Shown piece by piece: positions 35,612 to 47,785 of a stretch of DNA of 64,000 nt. Position 1 is the first letter of the stretch, and each line of letters opens with the position of its first letter. The DNA is from Phialocephala subalpina (Eukaryota; Ascomycota; Leotiomycetes; Helotiales; Mollisiaceae): the NCBI GenBank assembly GCA_900073065.1, contig FJOG01000018.1, positions 614,079 to 678,078 of the forward strand. The letters run 5' to 3'. The translations under genes and the position numbers were made by a program. The notes under the pieces are model-generated. The model had not been told where the DNA came from, ran no database searches, and saw only the letters and a list, made by a program, of their open reading frames with translations.

Positions 35612-36066
35612 CTGTCCGAACTTAGGGTTTGGTGGCGTGTTTTTTGATTGGATGAAAGCCGAGCATGAGATGAAAGGAGGCCCATGAAATTGCTTGAAGA
35701 CTGATATTTTGGGATCGGGGAGTTGGCGTTGAGGATGAAACGCGTCATATACCACCTACTTCATACTACACCTATTTCACATAGTTATGATAGGAAAATT
35801 GAATGAACTTATGCATACAAGAACTACGTCTGTTTCAATGCGCTATCGCATCTCATCTCAATTCAATATGATGTTTTATCAATCAATCAATGCAGTGGTG
35901 ATGCTTTTCTTGCTTCAATATAGAAGCGTGCTCTTGTGTAAACGCCGTGTCTCCCACAACCCAATCCAACATAAGCCCTTCCCCATCTATCCCAGAGCAG
36001 CCATGCAGCCCGGTGGCGAGTTCGAGACTCTTTTGGTACCTTCAACACAACTAGCGCGCGAGTCAT
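35612..36066. other. Intergenic between convergent genes
   Basis: These 455 nt separate the stop codons of two convergent genes and should hold both 3' untranslated regions and polyadenylation signals. The sequence is A+T-rich around 35760-35940. Nothing else is visible. Confidence 0.5.
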
Positions 36067-38234
36067 TCACATTCTATATTGCGTTAGCACGATGCATTCT
36101 TCAAAAGAAGAGTAAAGAGATTGAAATGGGAGACCTTACCGCTCAACAGGCGACAACCCCAATATGCGCATGCCGTTATTCAGCACAATCCTCGCCGCAT
36201 CATAAAGCGCCATACGAGCCTTCGCCAACTCCGGCTCACTTCCAACAATTCGAAGATGATCATAACTACTGCTCAGTGTATGCGTCATCTTGAACAGATA
36301 CGTGAGAATGGTTGTCGGCTCCAGGGTCTTCAATGTGTTCTGAACCACGTCCGGATATTGACTGATAACACGGATCAGATTCTGAGCATGTGGTTCAGAG
36401 AGTAATGAGAGGTCGGCGGTGAGGAGGTCGTCTTCCGACATGTTCGCACGACGGGTGATGGAGCAGAGACGGGCGTGGGCGTATTGGAGGTATGGTCCTG
36501 TGTCTCCTTCGAAGGAAGTCATGGCTTCCATGTTGAATTCGTAGTTGTTGATACGCTTGCCAGACATATCTTGTACCATGACGGAGCTGATACCTAGAAT
36601 ATCGGCCGTAGCGACAGGATTCTCAACTTGTTCGTATTTGGCCTGGTTCTTCTGCATCACTTCATGCATCTTTTCTCCCACGTCTCGCAAGATGTCGTCG
36701 AGGAATTTAACCGTTCCTTTTCGAGTCGACATTCCGAGGACCATACCGAAGTTGATATGCTTGCATTTTGCGGCAAGTTCCTTGTAACCCATCAATTCGA
36801 TGATCTTGAAGAGTTGCTTTAAGTGCAGGTCCTGTTGGGAGGCAACGACGTAGATCATCTCGTCGAAGTGATATTTGTCTTCTCGTTGCATCATCTCACT
36901 GATATCACGAGTGAGGTAGAGAGCCGTGCCGTCTTTCTTCTTTATAATCGGGCGCTCGAGCGATGTACCTGGCTTGCCCTTGATGTGTTTGCTGAAGTCA
37001 ACGATGACAGCTCCTTCCGATTCTTCTGAGACGCCCATATCGGCCATCTTCTGTGAGGCGAAATCCATGCGCTCTTGTTTGACCTGACTCTCGCCGGAGT
37101 AGTCGTCAAAGTGGATGTTCAGACGAGCATAGGTCTCCTTGTATCGTTTGATGCTCATATCACGGAATCGAGCCCATTGTGCAATGGCCTTCTCGTCACC
37201 ATCGACCATGGCCTTGAAGTATCGACGGGCTTGCTCGTCTAGACCTTCATTTTCCAACTCCAGTGCCTCCTTGTCCTTGCCCGCCTCCTTGAACTCCTTG
37301 ATTTGGTCCTTCTCGGCAGACAGATCCTTGCTGATCTTGACATAGATATGGAAGAGGTGGTTGATAGGATCGGACAGAAGTTCGTTTTCGTCACCATACT
37401 TCTCGAATCCAAGCGCCAACAATCCGTATTGTTTGCCCCAGTCTCCCAAGTAATTGACCCGAATCACGTCCCAGCCTAATCCCTCATATAGATTTGCTAA
37501 GAATCCGCCAATGATTGTACTGCGAAGATGTCCAGCGTGGAAAGGTTTCGCAATGTTTGGTGAGGAAAACTCAATAATGATCCTCTTCTTGCCCTTGCTC
37601 GGATCTTGATTTTCTTTCAGACCGAGATATGGATTCAGTCCATAGTTGTTCTTTCGATGGATAATTGAGGGTACGAGGAGTTCCGCAAGTTTGTCGACTT
37701 TGAAGAAGAATTGCAGGAAGGTTCCCGTAACGGTGGGTTTGTGGACAAGAGGTGATTCGGGAAACTGGCAGAGGAACGTTAGCAGAAAATCTTCCCAATG
37801 AGTAGCAAACAATTTCACACCTTCTCCACCCACTCAGCGGCAAGCTCAGGAGGCTTTTTGCCCTTAATTCGGAGTGCTGGTACAGGCAAGACCAAGTCGC
37901 CCTTCTCTAGTGTTTGCGTCCATTGCAAGGCGGGGTATATGATTGAGGCGTCAACGCCAGTGACTCCTGTGAGGATTGAAGTGAGGTGTGCTCGGTAGAT
38001 ATCGATAGGGTTTACTTCTGGGAAGCAATTCGGGTACTTTGGCAGAGTTTCTGTCAAGCTCAGCGACTTGAGCGCGTCCGACAGAGAAGACGCTGCGGCC
38101 GCCATGCTGCAGGTTTGAGTGAAAGCGCGTTTGGTCGGCAGACGCGTTCTAATTAGAATTAGCTTAATTCGAGATGCAGAAACTCCAAGGCACAGTCGAG
38201 ATATTCCTGTCAAGCAAGAAAGAGAAGTATTCAT
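36067..38234 (-). CDS. Arginyl-tRNA synthetase
   Basis: This class I enzyme charges tRNA-Arg. Exons 38234-37821, 37764-36140 and 36073-36067 join in frame to give 681 residues. The HIGH-type motif appears as SSPNIAKPFHAGHLRST and the KMSK-type loop as GMSTRKGT. The last exon is only 7 nt (A ATG TGA); with it the protein ends in SPVERM, the C-terminus nearly universal in this family, while the unspliced frame would stop at VER. The first 43 residues are rich in Arg, Leu and Ser without acids, like a mitochondrial targeting sequence. A second Met at 38105 (MAAAASSL) would start a 638-residue cytosolic form. Dual targeting from two starts is known for fungal tRNA synthetases and is inferred here. 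Confidence 0.95.
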
Positions 38235-38346
38235 GAACAATTCGAGGTGTGTGGGGTTTTAGAGGGGTAGATATTTAGCTATTGCGCACATCTCTGACTC
38301 TTACTTACCCTCAAAAAATTATCTCAAAAAGGGAAGGCGCATTTTG

Positions 38347-38352
38347 CACGTG
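38347..38352. promoter_or_regulatory. CACGTG element upstream of arginyl-tRNA synthetase
   Basis: A palindromic CACGTG lies 113 nt upstream of the synthetase start. Such sites bind basic helix-loop-helix factors such as Cbf1 in fungi. A single hexamer can occur by chance, so the call is weak. Confidence 0.25.
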
Positions 38353-38807
38353 ACTACAGTGTGATTTGCTGCATCCAACCAAGCCTCTTCGTGTATCCAT
38401 GCAGATAGAGACCTCATCCGACATCAATGTGTCGTTTGCCATCTTACCTAGGATACATATACCCATTTTACTACGTGCAATATCACCTACATCAAAGAGG
38501 CGAGGTTGAATTGTCCGGAATGTCTGTCACCCAGCATTGATCAACGGATTTGAAATGTTAAGGATTGACTCTATCTATGTCGTACCCTCATCTGGCATAC
38601 TGTTTTCTACCAGAAGTTCTGTTTTCCTTCCAATAACCGACCTCCATCTGATCCGGACCTTAACGTGCCAAGGTATTCAATTCACCCCCTCTAATTTCGC
38701 AGTGACACTAATTCTGTAAGGACTGGAGGACAAAAATCAAGAACCACATTCCAACCAATCACGCTAATGGCACAAGGCTGATGTCTATTCGGCCATGGTA
38801 AAACTAT

Positions 38808-39371
38808 CTAGGCTGGAGCAGAAGGGACTTGCTGTCCATCATTCTTCAAGACTCTCAAGAACGCACGCTCACGTCCACCTGCTTCTAGTTAGTTTGTCCC
38901 CGGAAAAAATGGATTGGCGAACTCACTCGGCCTGGACGTGGCAGTTTCTCTGTCCTCCACATCGATCCAGAGGCTATCAACATATTCGCGGACTACTACC
39001 ACCCCCTCCGGTGAGGCATCGCTTGAGTAGTCCATCTGCATGAGGCTCACTCGAATGCAATAACGGCCTGGCGAGGGAACAACGAGATCCGGAAAGTAGA
39101 AGTATGCTCTGTTTTTCTCGGAGCTTGAGCCACTGCTTGACGAGGAGCTTCCATGTGTGCTCTCTGGAAGAGGGTGTGCGGAGTCGGCAACCCTTCCGCC
39201 CAGCTGGTCGTATAGAACCTCGCCGGTATAATGCACTAGTGTTGCGACGGCCCAGATTTGAGACAGCTCTTCGAAAATGCTAGTCTCACTGCTAATGCGA
39301 GCCGCAATGGGAGGGTAGAGAGCCACGCCTGCACGGGCTTGTGGGGGAGGTTGAACGGCGAGTCCGAGCAT
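38808..39371 (-). CDS. Small velvet-domain protein
   Basis: Velvet proteins are NF-kB-like DNA-binding regulators of fungal development and secondary metabolism. Exons 39371-38927 and 38878-38808 join in frame (A|GT) to give 171 residues. The velvet signature is present in order: LAVQPPPQARAGVALYPPI near the start, IWAVATLVHYTGEV, then YFYFPDLVVPSPGRYCIRV, and VREYVDSLWIDVEDRETATS. The spliced end reads RPSGRERAFLRVLKNDG, the usual end of the domain; without splicing this would be lost. The 48-nt intron has a CTAAC branch. A Ser-rich insert of about 25 residues lies in the loop before YFYF. The protein is almost only the domain, shorter than VeA or VosA. An upstream intron (about 39462-39406) may lie in the 5' leader. 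Subfamily is not resolved. Confidence 0.78.
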
Positions 39372-41423
39372 GATGTCTCCTTGAGGATATCGCGGATTGC
39401 CTAGCAGCAATCGTGGAGGGCGTTAGTATCTGGCTTTCGACTTGATTGGCATGCTCACGATATCCCCTGAACTTCTATGGGCCAGGACCTGGGCGTTACG
39501 CCTATCGAGTCTCAGCTATCGTTGTTCGATTGAAACTCCAACGAACTTGCATGGTCCACCCCATTCTCAGATAACCTCAAGGAGGAACCAACTTACCAGA
39601 ATATCAAACGGCTGCACTGTGCGGGCACTACTTTCAAGAGGACGCTAGCGTATGGGAATGTACCTTGAAAATCTGAGATCTCCAGAAGGCCTTGAAGCAT
39701 TAGCCTGTCCGGAGTGGGATTACCCTCACTACATTTATATCATGGAGCTATCTCCTTCATCACACCCCTTCCTCCTGAACGACGTCTACCAAACGCCCCA
39801 AATTACACACGAAGACAACTGGCAAGGATGCGTCTCACTCCAGAAACCCGACCTTACGCGGAGGAAACTGAACAAGGATCGTCGAAGTTTCTTCTGTTAG
39901 GCCTGCTCGACTATCTCAAATCAACTTGAGCTGCTGAGCCTCATTTTCCAAAGGGGTACATTTACTGCCCAGGTTTTAGTTGGCTGGAAATGGGAATGTA
40001 GTACACTGCAATCACAGAGACAAGCCATCATCAGCAGAAGGCAGTTATGGCTACAGCGTGGATGTACCACTAGATGCAGATCTTCTGAATCCGTCGAGGA
40101 TAGCTCTGCTTGTCACCCTGAAAGCATTGGGGTGCGGCTACGCATGGGTCCCAAATTCCATTTTTGCTTTTTTCTCTCGCCGCCAATCAACGCCCAATTT
40201 CAAGATCGGTATTCCTTCCGACGCCCATCATCCGCGTCAAGGGCTGACCCACGTACCCGGGAATACGCTTTCAAGGACTTCCATCCGAAACCTTTGTACT
40301 GCAGGGCACGAACATGCCTAGGTCTCTTCTTCACCGTATATCTATCACCTGCATATTCTGAGAGTTTTCTGCGCTTCGTACACATCACCCATTGTCTACT
40401 TCGTTGCCCCGCCTTACAAGTTACAATCTTCGTAGGCACTATTTCTGAATCCGGCCATTGCAACAACCCCCACACGGTGTGTCACAACAGTGTGTGCGAA
40501 CGCAAATATATGGGTCTTGAAGACCGAAAGCTATCAAACGCTGCATTGAAGAAGGAACCTCAGGTCCAAGAGCTTGGACCAAAATGTTTCTGGTCATCTG
40601 GAAAATCAGTCGTGCTGTTGGACAATGATACTGGAATAGGATAGGCGCCTTCGCTACCTTCGAGAACAATTCCTTGATATTTTCCGACCGAGTTGAAGAT
40701 GCCGCCTGTCCGGGGCCCCCCTAGCCGAATGGCGCTCGGCTATCGTCAGCCAGAGCACGGTGTGTCGGAAGCCAGTGGACAGAATGGGATGATTCCAGCT
40801 GATTGAGGTCGTTGGTTCGTCTTACTTGCTCTGAACCCTGCAAATTCCAAGTACCCTTGACCCCCATCCATGAGTTAGGTTATGTACAAAACAAGGATGT
40901 GGCATCTGAGAATCTGAAATGGTGCTCCTGGCGATCTCTGAATCCTTGAAATTTTGTACATCGTAAAAGCCGACAAGCCAGTGAGTCCCACAGGCGGGGA
41001 ATATCCACCGCGACTATCCCATCTCGACAAGCAGCAAGTCTGGCCAACGTTCTAGAGCTCTCCATTACGAAGCTACTCTACAAGTCTTGTGGTTCGTAGG
41101 CTACAGTACTACGAAGTATATCGCTTCTGAAAAGGGGGCATGATCACGTGTAGCTTCCCCCTAACCCTACATGCGTGCCAGTTGAGTGTCATGGACGAGG
41201 ATGGGAATGATCACCTTCAATTTTGGATCGTTTGGAGAAGAGATTATCTGGCTGCGTAGACTGCTGGTGTGACAATTCTGGCTACTAGTCGTGTGGTGTG
41301 CTGTTGGTCGTTCTTTCCTCGCAACACTATGCATTTTGCAACTTCTGCGGCAAAGGTGACTCGTAAAGACTTCCAACGCGCCTCAAAAACGTGTCTCAAC
41401 GTTACAATCACCTACTTTGCACC

Positions 41424-41448
41424 TATTCTTATTCTTATTCTTATTCTT
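41424..41448. repeat. ATTCTT microsatellite
   Basis: The hexamer ATTCTT is repeated about four times in tandem, followed by TTTCC. It lies in noncoding DNA. Confidence 0.8.
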
Positions 41449-41731
41449 TCCTATTTTTACCCTTGCTATTAGGCTTCCATCGGTCAGTCACACGGCAGAC
41501 AAGTGGAGGGAGCGACGAGTTGGTATTGCTACCACGAACGCTACACAAGATCTCCAGGACACCAATCTCGTCAGACACTGAGTGAGCGTCTGCGTATCAC
41601 ATGGTACTCGGCGTAGGTGGGTTTCGTCTCGATCGACTGGCAGAGAGCAGCTCCTAACAAGAGGGAGTAGACAACTCGAAGGCTTCTCCACAACCACGAT
41701 CTCCCGATTCCCGAATAATGAACCCTGAGAC

Positions 41732-41920
41732 ATGGCTCTGACAGTTGATCAGCCTCTTCTTCTCATCGTTCTCTTCGCTTCCATGGCCGCTATCCTGGTG
41801 ATCATCCTTGCGTACATGACGGTGATTTACATTCAGAGGCATCGGCGATTGAAGATCACGTCTCCTACGATTACCCGTGAATGCCATCCTTACGCATGGC
41901 GAACCCGAATCGAGGGATAA
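41732..41920 (+). CDS. Possible 62-residue single-pass membrane protein
   Basis: This short open frame starts in a good context (GAGACATGGC). It encodes a short polar N-terminus, one clear hydrophobic segment of about 27 residues (LLLIVLFASMAAILVIILAY and onward), then a basic tail beginning QRHRRLK, following the positive-inside rule. I recognise no family. A chance hydrophobic frame of this length is possible, so support is limited to the membrane-protein pattern. Confidence 0.3.
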   Translation: MALTVDQPLLLIVLFASMAAILVIILAYMTVIYIQRHRRLKITSPTITRECHPYAWRTRIEG

Positions 41921-44900
41921 GACACTGAACGGTGGATGGGCGAAGATGGGTGACCGTGCTGAGGAGTAATGAGACCATGCCGATGATCAGATGGCCCAGC
42001 TCTTACGATCTTCCCGAGCCATCATAACCTGAGCGCAAGTGACGGCAGCCTGCCAGGTGGGCTAGGATTACAGTGGTTCCATTGGCACACTATTAAATAC
42101 GGTCAGAAGCCACGAGGATGCACAACACCCGATTACACCGCGAAAACGTGGCCTTCATTCGTTCATGCAGGGTATCACTTCCGAAAGTCGGATGGGCTGC
42201 ACTAGCAGCTGAGAAGGATGGATGCGAGAAGAAGTACATTTCCCACGAGCATCAACCGATCACCAAGCCATATCACACCCCAAAGCTGGCCTCCTGCCAC
42301 GGGCGCTGATGCATCTTGCTAGGCCTCAGACAAAATGCGAAATAGGTTTGGACGAGACTGTCGAAGGTTACGGGTACGTTGTTTTAACATGAAGCTTACC
42401 TTACTATGTGCCCACAAGCTGTTAGAACCGATCTAAATGATTTCCTGGGGTTATTCTGCGGTGAAGCTCGTGGCGCAAAAACTACTTTGCTCCAGTATCC
42501 GTGTTCTGCAGGGGAGTGCAACGGAGAGGCAGCGGCAGAACGAAGCTCACAAACATCCAGTAGTGTCACTCATATCCTAGGACAGCAGGATACACATCAT
42601 CCTGTCAATACGATCAAGAAGAGTCATGTCAAGCCACCCAAAAGTTCAATAGAATGAAAATCATTACCTTCTACGCCCCGCACAGCAGCTGTTCACGGTA
42701 GCAGTCATACCTTTTCTTTTCTTGCAAGCAATGAAACAGAGGAAGTCTGCGTCTTGAACAAGTCTACGTGTTCTAGAACACGCCCACGTCCTGCCTGCCT
42801 ACCCTATCCTCTGATTTGCTGCTATCAAACATCCACTGGCTGGAAAAGTTCTTGCCAGCTGCTAGCGCTTTGCGTCTCCCACCTTTCATGGACTCTGTTT
42901 GGCTCATTTTCGTGGCCTAGGGGCTTCTAAGATCATTACCTATCACCGCCCAGTCTAGCCCTGTGAAAACTTTGTCCGTTGCATATTTCACGTGGCATGT
43001 TGGCATCAACTTTGCTTCAGAGGGGGAATCAGCTCCTGAAGAAGAAGAGTCAGATATCTGGAACTATGTCTGACGGTGTGGTTCGATCCGAGTCTATTAA
43101 TTATTGGATTTATGTTCTACTTTGAGAGACTCCGGAAATCTGTTTTACCTCTCGGAAATTTATCATCGATCTTACGTGCTATCGGCCATATCCATATATC
43201 AGGCGGTGTGCCGACTTATGGTTCTCCAGACATCTTCATTCGCTAGGATTTCGGCTCTGCAACATAGGCAGAATCCTCATGTTTGCTTGCCGCTGAACAA
43301 AGCATACTCGAAGTGGATTCTATTGTATTGCCATGAACTCCATCATAAGTACATGAAAAAAAAACATGTCGAAAGATGCTCCATATTTGGAAGTGTCTTT
43401 CGAGATTTGGGTTGCGTTGAGCGAACAAAAATTGTCCGCACTTTGAAGAAAAGGGGCACATTGCCGAGCCTCGCCAAAATTAGCACCTGACTTAACTGTC
43501 ACCCTCAGATTATAAGGACTTGGGCAAAGAAACTTGTGCCTGCGACTTCAATCAAGCGTTTCAATCTCTCGACTTCGCAATTCTCAAACTCGCAGTTGGT
43601 CGTAGAGTTCTTGGATATCCCAGTCATGACACTGACAACCCACTCTTTGATACGAGGACAGTCATCCGCAATTCCTCACGAAGGGAATTTTCTCGTTGAG
43701 CTACGCACTACATACTGTTAGACGTTCAACGTTTACTTAAGTGAGTGAGCATCAATATATTGTCCAGACTGTGTTCTATTGCTCTTGATTTATACGAGTC
43801 GCATCAACTTGCATGTCTTTACGTCTGATGACACACATTTAAACTCCGATCGCTCTTATAAAGTGGGTCCAAGGGACGAAACAGATGGAAGATAGCACTG
43901 AGCATCACCGGTCTCTCTTTCATCCTTTGAAAATCGGCACACGATGGCTTCAAAACATGGTTACTCAACATCCACACTTGTGTGATGTTCACTTCATCAT
44001 ACTTTAGCTACAGGAAGCTGGTCTGAGATAGGAGCGTACACTTCCACTAAGTCTTCATCAAGTTAGGTCTAGAACAATAGACTCTGGAAGATCAAACACG
44101 AATCTTGATGGCAGAGAAGCACAAATGCAACAAAACTTGCTCTTCCAAATTCCCACGTGGATTCCGTGTATCTGATTGAAGCTATTGATCGGGTGTCCTT
44201 GTTTCTTGAGACGTTCTGTGCAGGATTTAAGAGGCATAAGTCAGACTAGAGGCAAGTTTGCCACTATCCGGACCCTGTTCCGAGCCTCGCATTTTCGTTA
44301 CACAAATGCATCCGAAAGGCTATCTTGACCTCCTTTGCGAAGCGCCAAATTCAAACTTGATCATTGGACAGAATGAACCCAGAGATACCAAAAGACACTG
44401 ACCCAAAAGCATGAACAACTCCTTGAATACCTACATATTCATCGAATTTCTTTCATCTGAGGTTGAAAGAAACATCGGGGTCCGACCGGAACCGTTGAAG
44501 AATACGCACAATGACGTGGTGTGTATTTCACGAGGCTTCTCTCATGCTGTTCTAGATTCAGCCTTTGACGCCTTCTCGTGTCCGGGCCAGGGGACATCCG
44601 CTTCGCAATTCGGGACCTAAATGTATGCAAGGCCGGCAGACGCGTGCCGGGGTTGCATTGTAGGTCTGGATCCATCCCAGCTCGAAAACTATCCGATGTG
44701 ACACCTCTTGGCACGAACATGACAATCTTGTTACTTGTTTGGTGTTCTAGTGTCACGAGGGTCTAGAAGTGAAACGGTGAGAGGCGTCGCGCCACGGTGC
44801 CACTGACGTCGGATTTTACGCCACACATTTCCGATAAATCTGTGATAGCTGAATGATAACGAAGAGTAATGAGTTATTCGGGGTTTGAGCAAACTCGGGA

Positions 44901-46251
44901 TTTGGATAGAAGATGTGAGAGGCAGGAGGGAAGGTGACACGTCGAATTGACGTGCAATTACCTTGGAATTTTGGGACGGGTTGAAGAGCTTCCGTTCTCT
45001 CGGGACGAATGGCCAATTTTCTGGGATCAATTAATGAGAAGCATATGACTAGGTAAGTGGTAAACTTCACTTTCGGACAGTCGGCTCTAACTTTGAGAAG
45101 GCTGAGATTGTGACCCTAATTCTCTTTGCTTTTTGTTACCGAGTAGTCTCTGCAGATTGTGGAAAGAGCTTGCGTAAGCTCTCTAGCCATAGCTTAGATT
45201 TTGATGTTCAATGTTTCTGTGAAATCTTCATGTTGACCGAGATATGCGACAATAAATGTCAATTCATGGAGGACAGATCTATCTTCGTAATACCAAGGGC
45301 CGAAGAGTGAGCTGCTATCTCCCGCCCCCAAAGACAAAAAACCTTGTCGAGCTGAGATGGAGTTGAACAACACAATGCTTCAAAATGTCAATGTTACGAA
45401 GTTCTAATGCATCTTGTCGTGTATTCAAAGGTTTCTTCATCATGTGAATCTTTGAGTATGCTTTGTTTCTTTATTCTTGTCAGTCTGTACCATTTGTGGT
45501 GTTGTCCAAAGGAAAAATTAAATGTTGGCGCTTCAATTCAAGGACAATATGACAAGTTGCAATGATTGCCCATGAATTAAGACTTGCCCAGAAGCGTCTT
45601 TCTTATCAAATTAACATTCAACATTCTCCCTCGAAATCAACGGCCAGCGCGCTCACAATGTGCGGCGCAATTCAGCTGGGTTGAAATTTTATGCTAAGTC
45701 TGAAGAAAGTTGTCCTTACTGCTCACTTAAATGAAGACGAGATAAGACTCTTCTTGCCCTACCGTGTTCCTTCCTTAGACAATTGCCGGTAAAGCTGAAC
45801 AGTAAGCGTTGTAGTTTACCCCTCCTCGCTTAAATAGGGGCTGCAGGACCGACGAGTTCTCACTCGTCTTACCAGTAAACCAGCTGCATCATTTTTCACC
45901 AGGAAACAGACTGCACTCTCGAAGTGCTCCAAACTCATTTATCATATTGCTGATAGCTGAAAGATAGTAACAAACGCTTCTGCTGAAGCTGTTTTCGTGT
46001 TAGTCTCACGTGCTAGGTCCTCTTTCTGGGGTATACCTACCTATGCTCAGCCTTTCCTCAAGGCTCTTGTAACATGAAAATAACCTAGTTTGTAGCTATT
46101 CGCGTTTCTCATGTGTGTTGCTGAAGGATGTTTCCAAGGAGAGCTAAATTGACGAGCTTTTGTAAGTAATACGGATGACATTCCGCATGGTGCGGTTCTG
46201 AAGGAGAGGGAAGATACTACCGTGATGGGACTTTAGCGCAGGCTCTTGAAC

Positions 46252-46353
46252 NNNNNNNNNNNNNNNNNNNNNNNNNNNNNNNNNNNNNNNNNNNNNNNNN
46301 NNNNNNNNNNNNNNNNNNNNNNNNNNNNNNNNNNNNNNNNNNNNNNNNNNNNN
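46252..46353. other. Assembly gap (102 N)
   Basis: A run of 102 N lies in the gene-poor region. The missing length is not known. Confidence 0.99.
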
Positions 46354-47080
46354 TTACATCACCTTTTCTGCTTTAAATTAAATTCTTGAGTGACAAACTT
46401 TTGAATGAACTCAAAAGCAACAATGGTACCGCAATGCTGAATATGTCAAGAATTATTCTGCTGACGAAATCTTTTGGCTCTTCCAAGCTTGTTGTTGTGC
46501 AACGACCACAAGCGGTACTCCATCCATGTGGTCGGATTACACAAAGATTGGTCAAAGACTAGGATTATTCCAAATGTGCCATCAGACCATGTTCGCTTGG
46601 TGTCTGTGGGACAGATCTCGATCACTTGTTCGAGAAGGAGGTTTTGAGTATGGTATGACCAGTCCGGCTGCTTCTGATGTAACACATAAATGAATAGCAA
46701 GTTCATACATGCATTGTGGAACGTTGTTGCACTTGCACGGAGGTGGACTTCAAACCATCAGCTCGTCAAGGATCATAACCCCTCACATTGTGCGAAGACC
46801 TTGAGGATAATCAATAATACGTGAGTGATTCGTCAACAGCCTCGTACGCCTCCCTCAGAAGTGTCTATAAGAAGGCCACGGAAGTGTCCCTTGATTTCGC
46901 TCTTCACTGCGTTTGGCTACCCAGCTTCAGCGGTTCCATTCTCCAAGCTTTGCCTCGACAAGGACGGTCGTTGGCTAGAGTCATGGCGCTTTCCTGGATA
47001 GAGTATCACGGCCTAGCCTAGCTATAATAAAGTCCAACCAAGGCTGGGGGATTGAAAACACTGTTTAGCTGTGCTGCCGC
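46354..47080. other. Intergenic, no gene seen
   Basis: This stretch lies between the assembly gap and the 3' end of the RNase T1-like gene. Short frames on both strands have no supporting feature. Confidence 0.45.
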
Positions 47081-47785
47081 TTATAAATCAATCCTTTCCA
47101 ACAACGTTCTCCCCTGACCAGGCTCCCTTCCACGTCCATTCTCCTTCTTCTCATAAGTTCCCTTCCCATCCTGATTTACAGTATCATCCTTACACTCCGT
47201 AAATCCATTCTTTGTACTTCCATCATGCGTCAACACCGCACAGAAAATCGCAGACGAGTAATCTGTGGAGATGGATCCAATCACGACTCTGTCAGCGCCT
47301 GGCGATTCATTGTCTGTGTATGAGCCGCTCTCGAGGATTGGGAATTCGAGGTAGGGTTTCTGGGCGTGGTCGAATTGGAACTTTTCGTAGTCATTGTAGG
47401 CGTGTGGACTGCCATCTGGTTAGCACTGTAGAAATCCTGGTTTTGGGAGAGGAATTCAGAGCAGGGAGCTCTCTTGCGACCAGCAAACGAAGACGATTAG
47501 TTTGCAGACATGCTCATGAGACTGCTCCCAACTCCGGAGCAACTCCCATACAAACAAACAAACAGGAAATTAGTATGGAAGTAAGACGTACTATTTGTCT
47601 CTGCCGAGGGTTTTCTTTTCCTTCGCGAGGTTGAGGGCTTGGGTGCAGGCGGAGTTGATTTGTGCTTTGTCGTAGGAGGTCTTGTTGTCGCAGTTGCAGC
47701 CTGTGGGCTCATAGTCTTTGGCTTTGGTATTAGCTGTTGGATGTTCCAAGGAAGCGGGGAGATTGAGCTTACAGATGGTTGCCAT
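47081..47785 (-). CDS. RNase T1/N1-like guanyl-specific ribonuclease, no evident signal peptide
   Basis: This family cleaves RNA after guanosine. Exons 47785-47592 and 47408-47081 join in frame (TA|T) to give 173 residues, and the join creates YPHAYNDYEKF, the active-site segment with the Tyr and His of RNase T1. The other catalytic residues are in place: Glu in PYLEFPIL, Arg in SPGADRVVIG and His in AVLTHDG. Cysteines CNCDN and TECKDD correspond to family disulfides. The tail extends about 35 basic/polar residues beyond the usual end. Classical members are secreted, but no hydrophobic leader is visible. A possible 51-nt intron (47772-47722, GTAAGC, GCTAATAC, AAAG) would shorten the N-terminus and still give no leader. 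An unseen upstream exon could supply one. Confidence 0.75.

Larger units (their letters stand above)
39372..46251. other. Gene-poor region
   Basis: Nearly 7 kb shows no confident gene on either strand. Within it are a hexanucleotide microsatellite (ATTCTT, about 41424-41448) and one possible small membrane ORF (41732-41920), listed separately. From about 42.9 kb to the gap the sequence is A+T-rich with many stops in all frames, suggesting decayed repeats or spacer. I see no terminal repeats or transposase motifs. Confidence 0.4.

Noticed and set aside
43075..43100. tRNA-like GGTTCGATCC word
   Set aside because: It resembles a B box, but the flanks do not form a T-stem and no A box or acceptor stem fits upstream.
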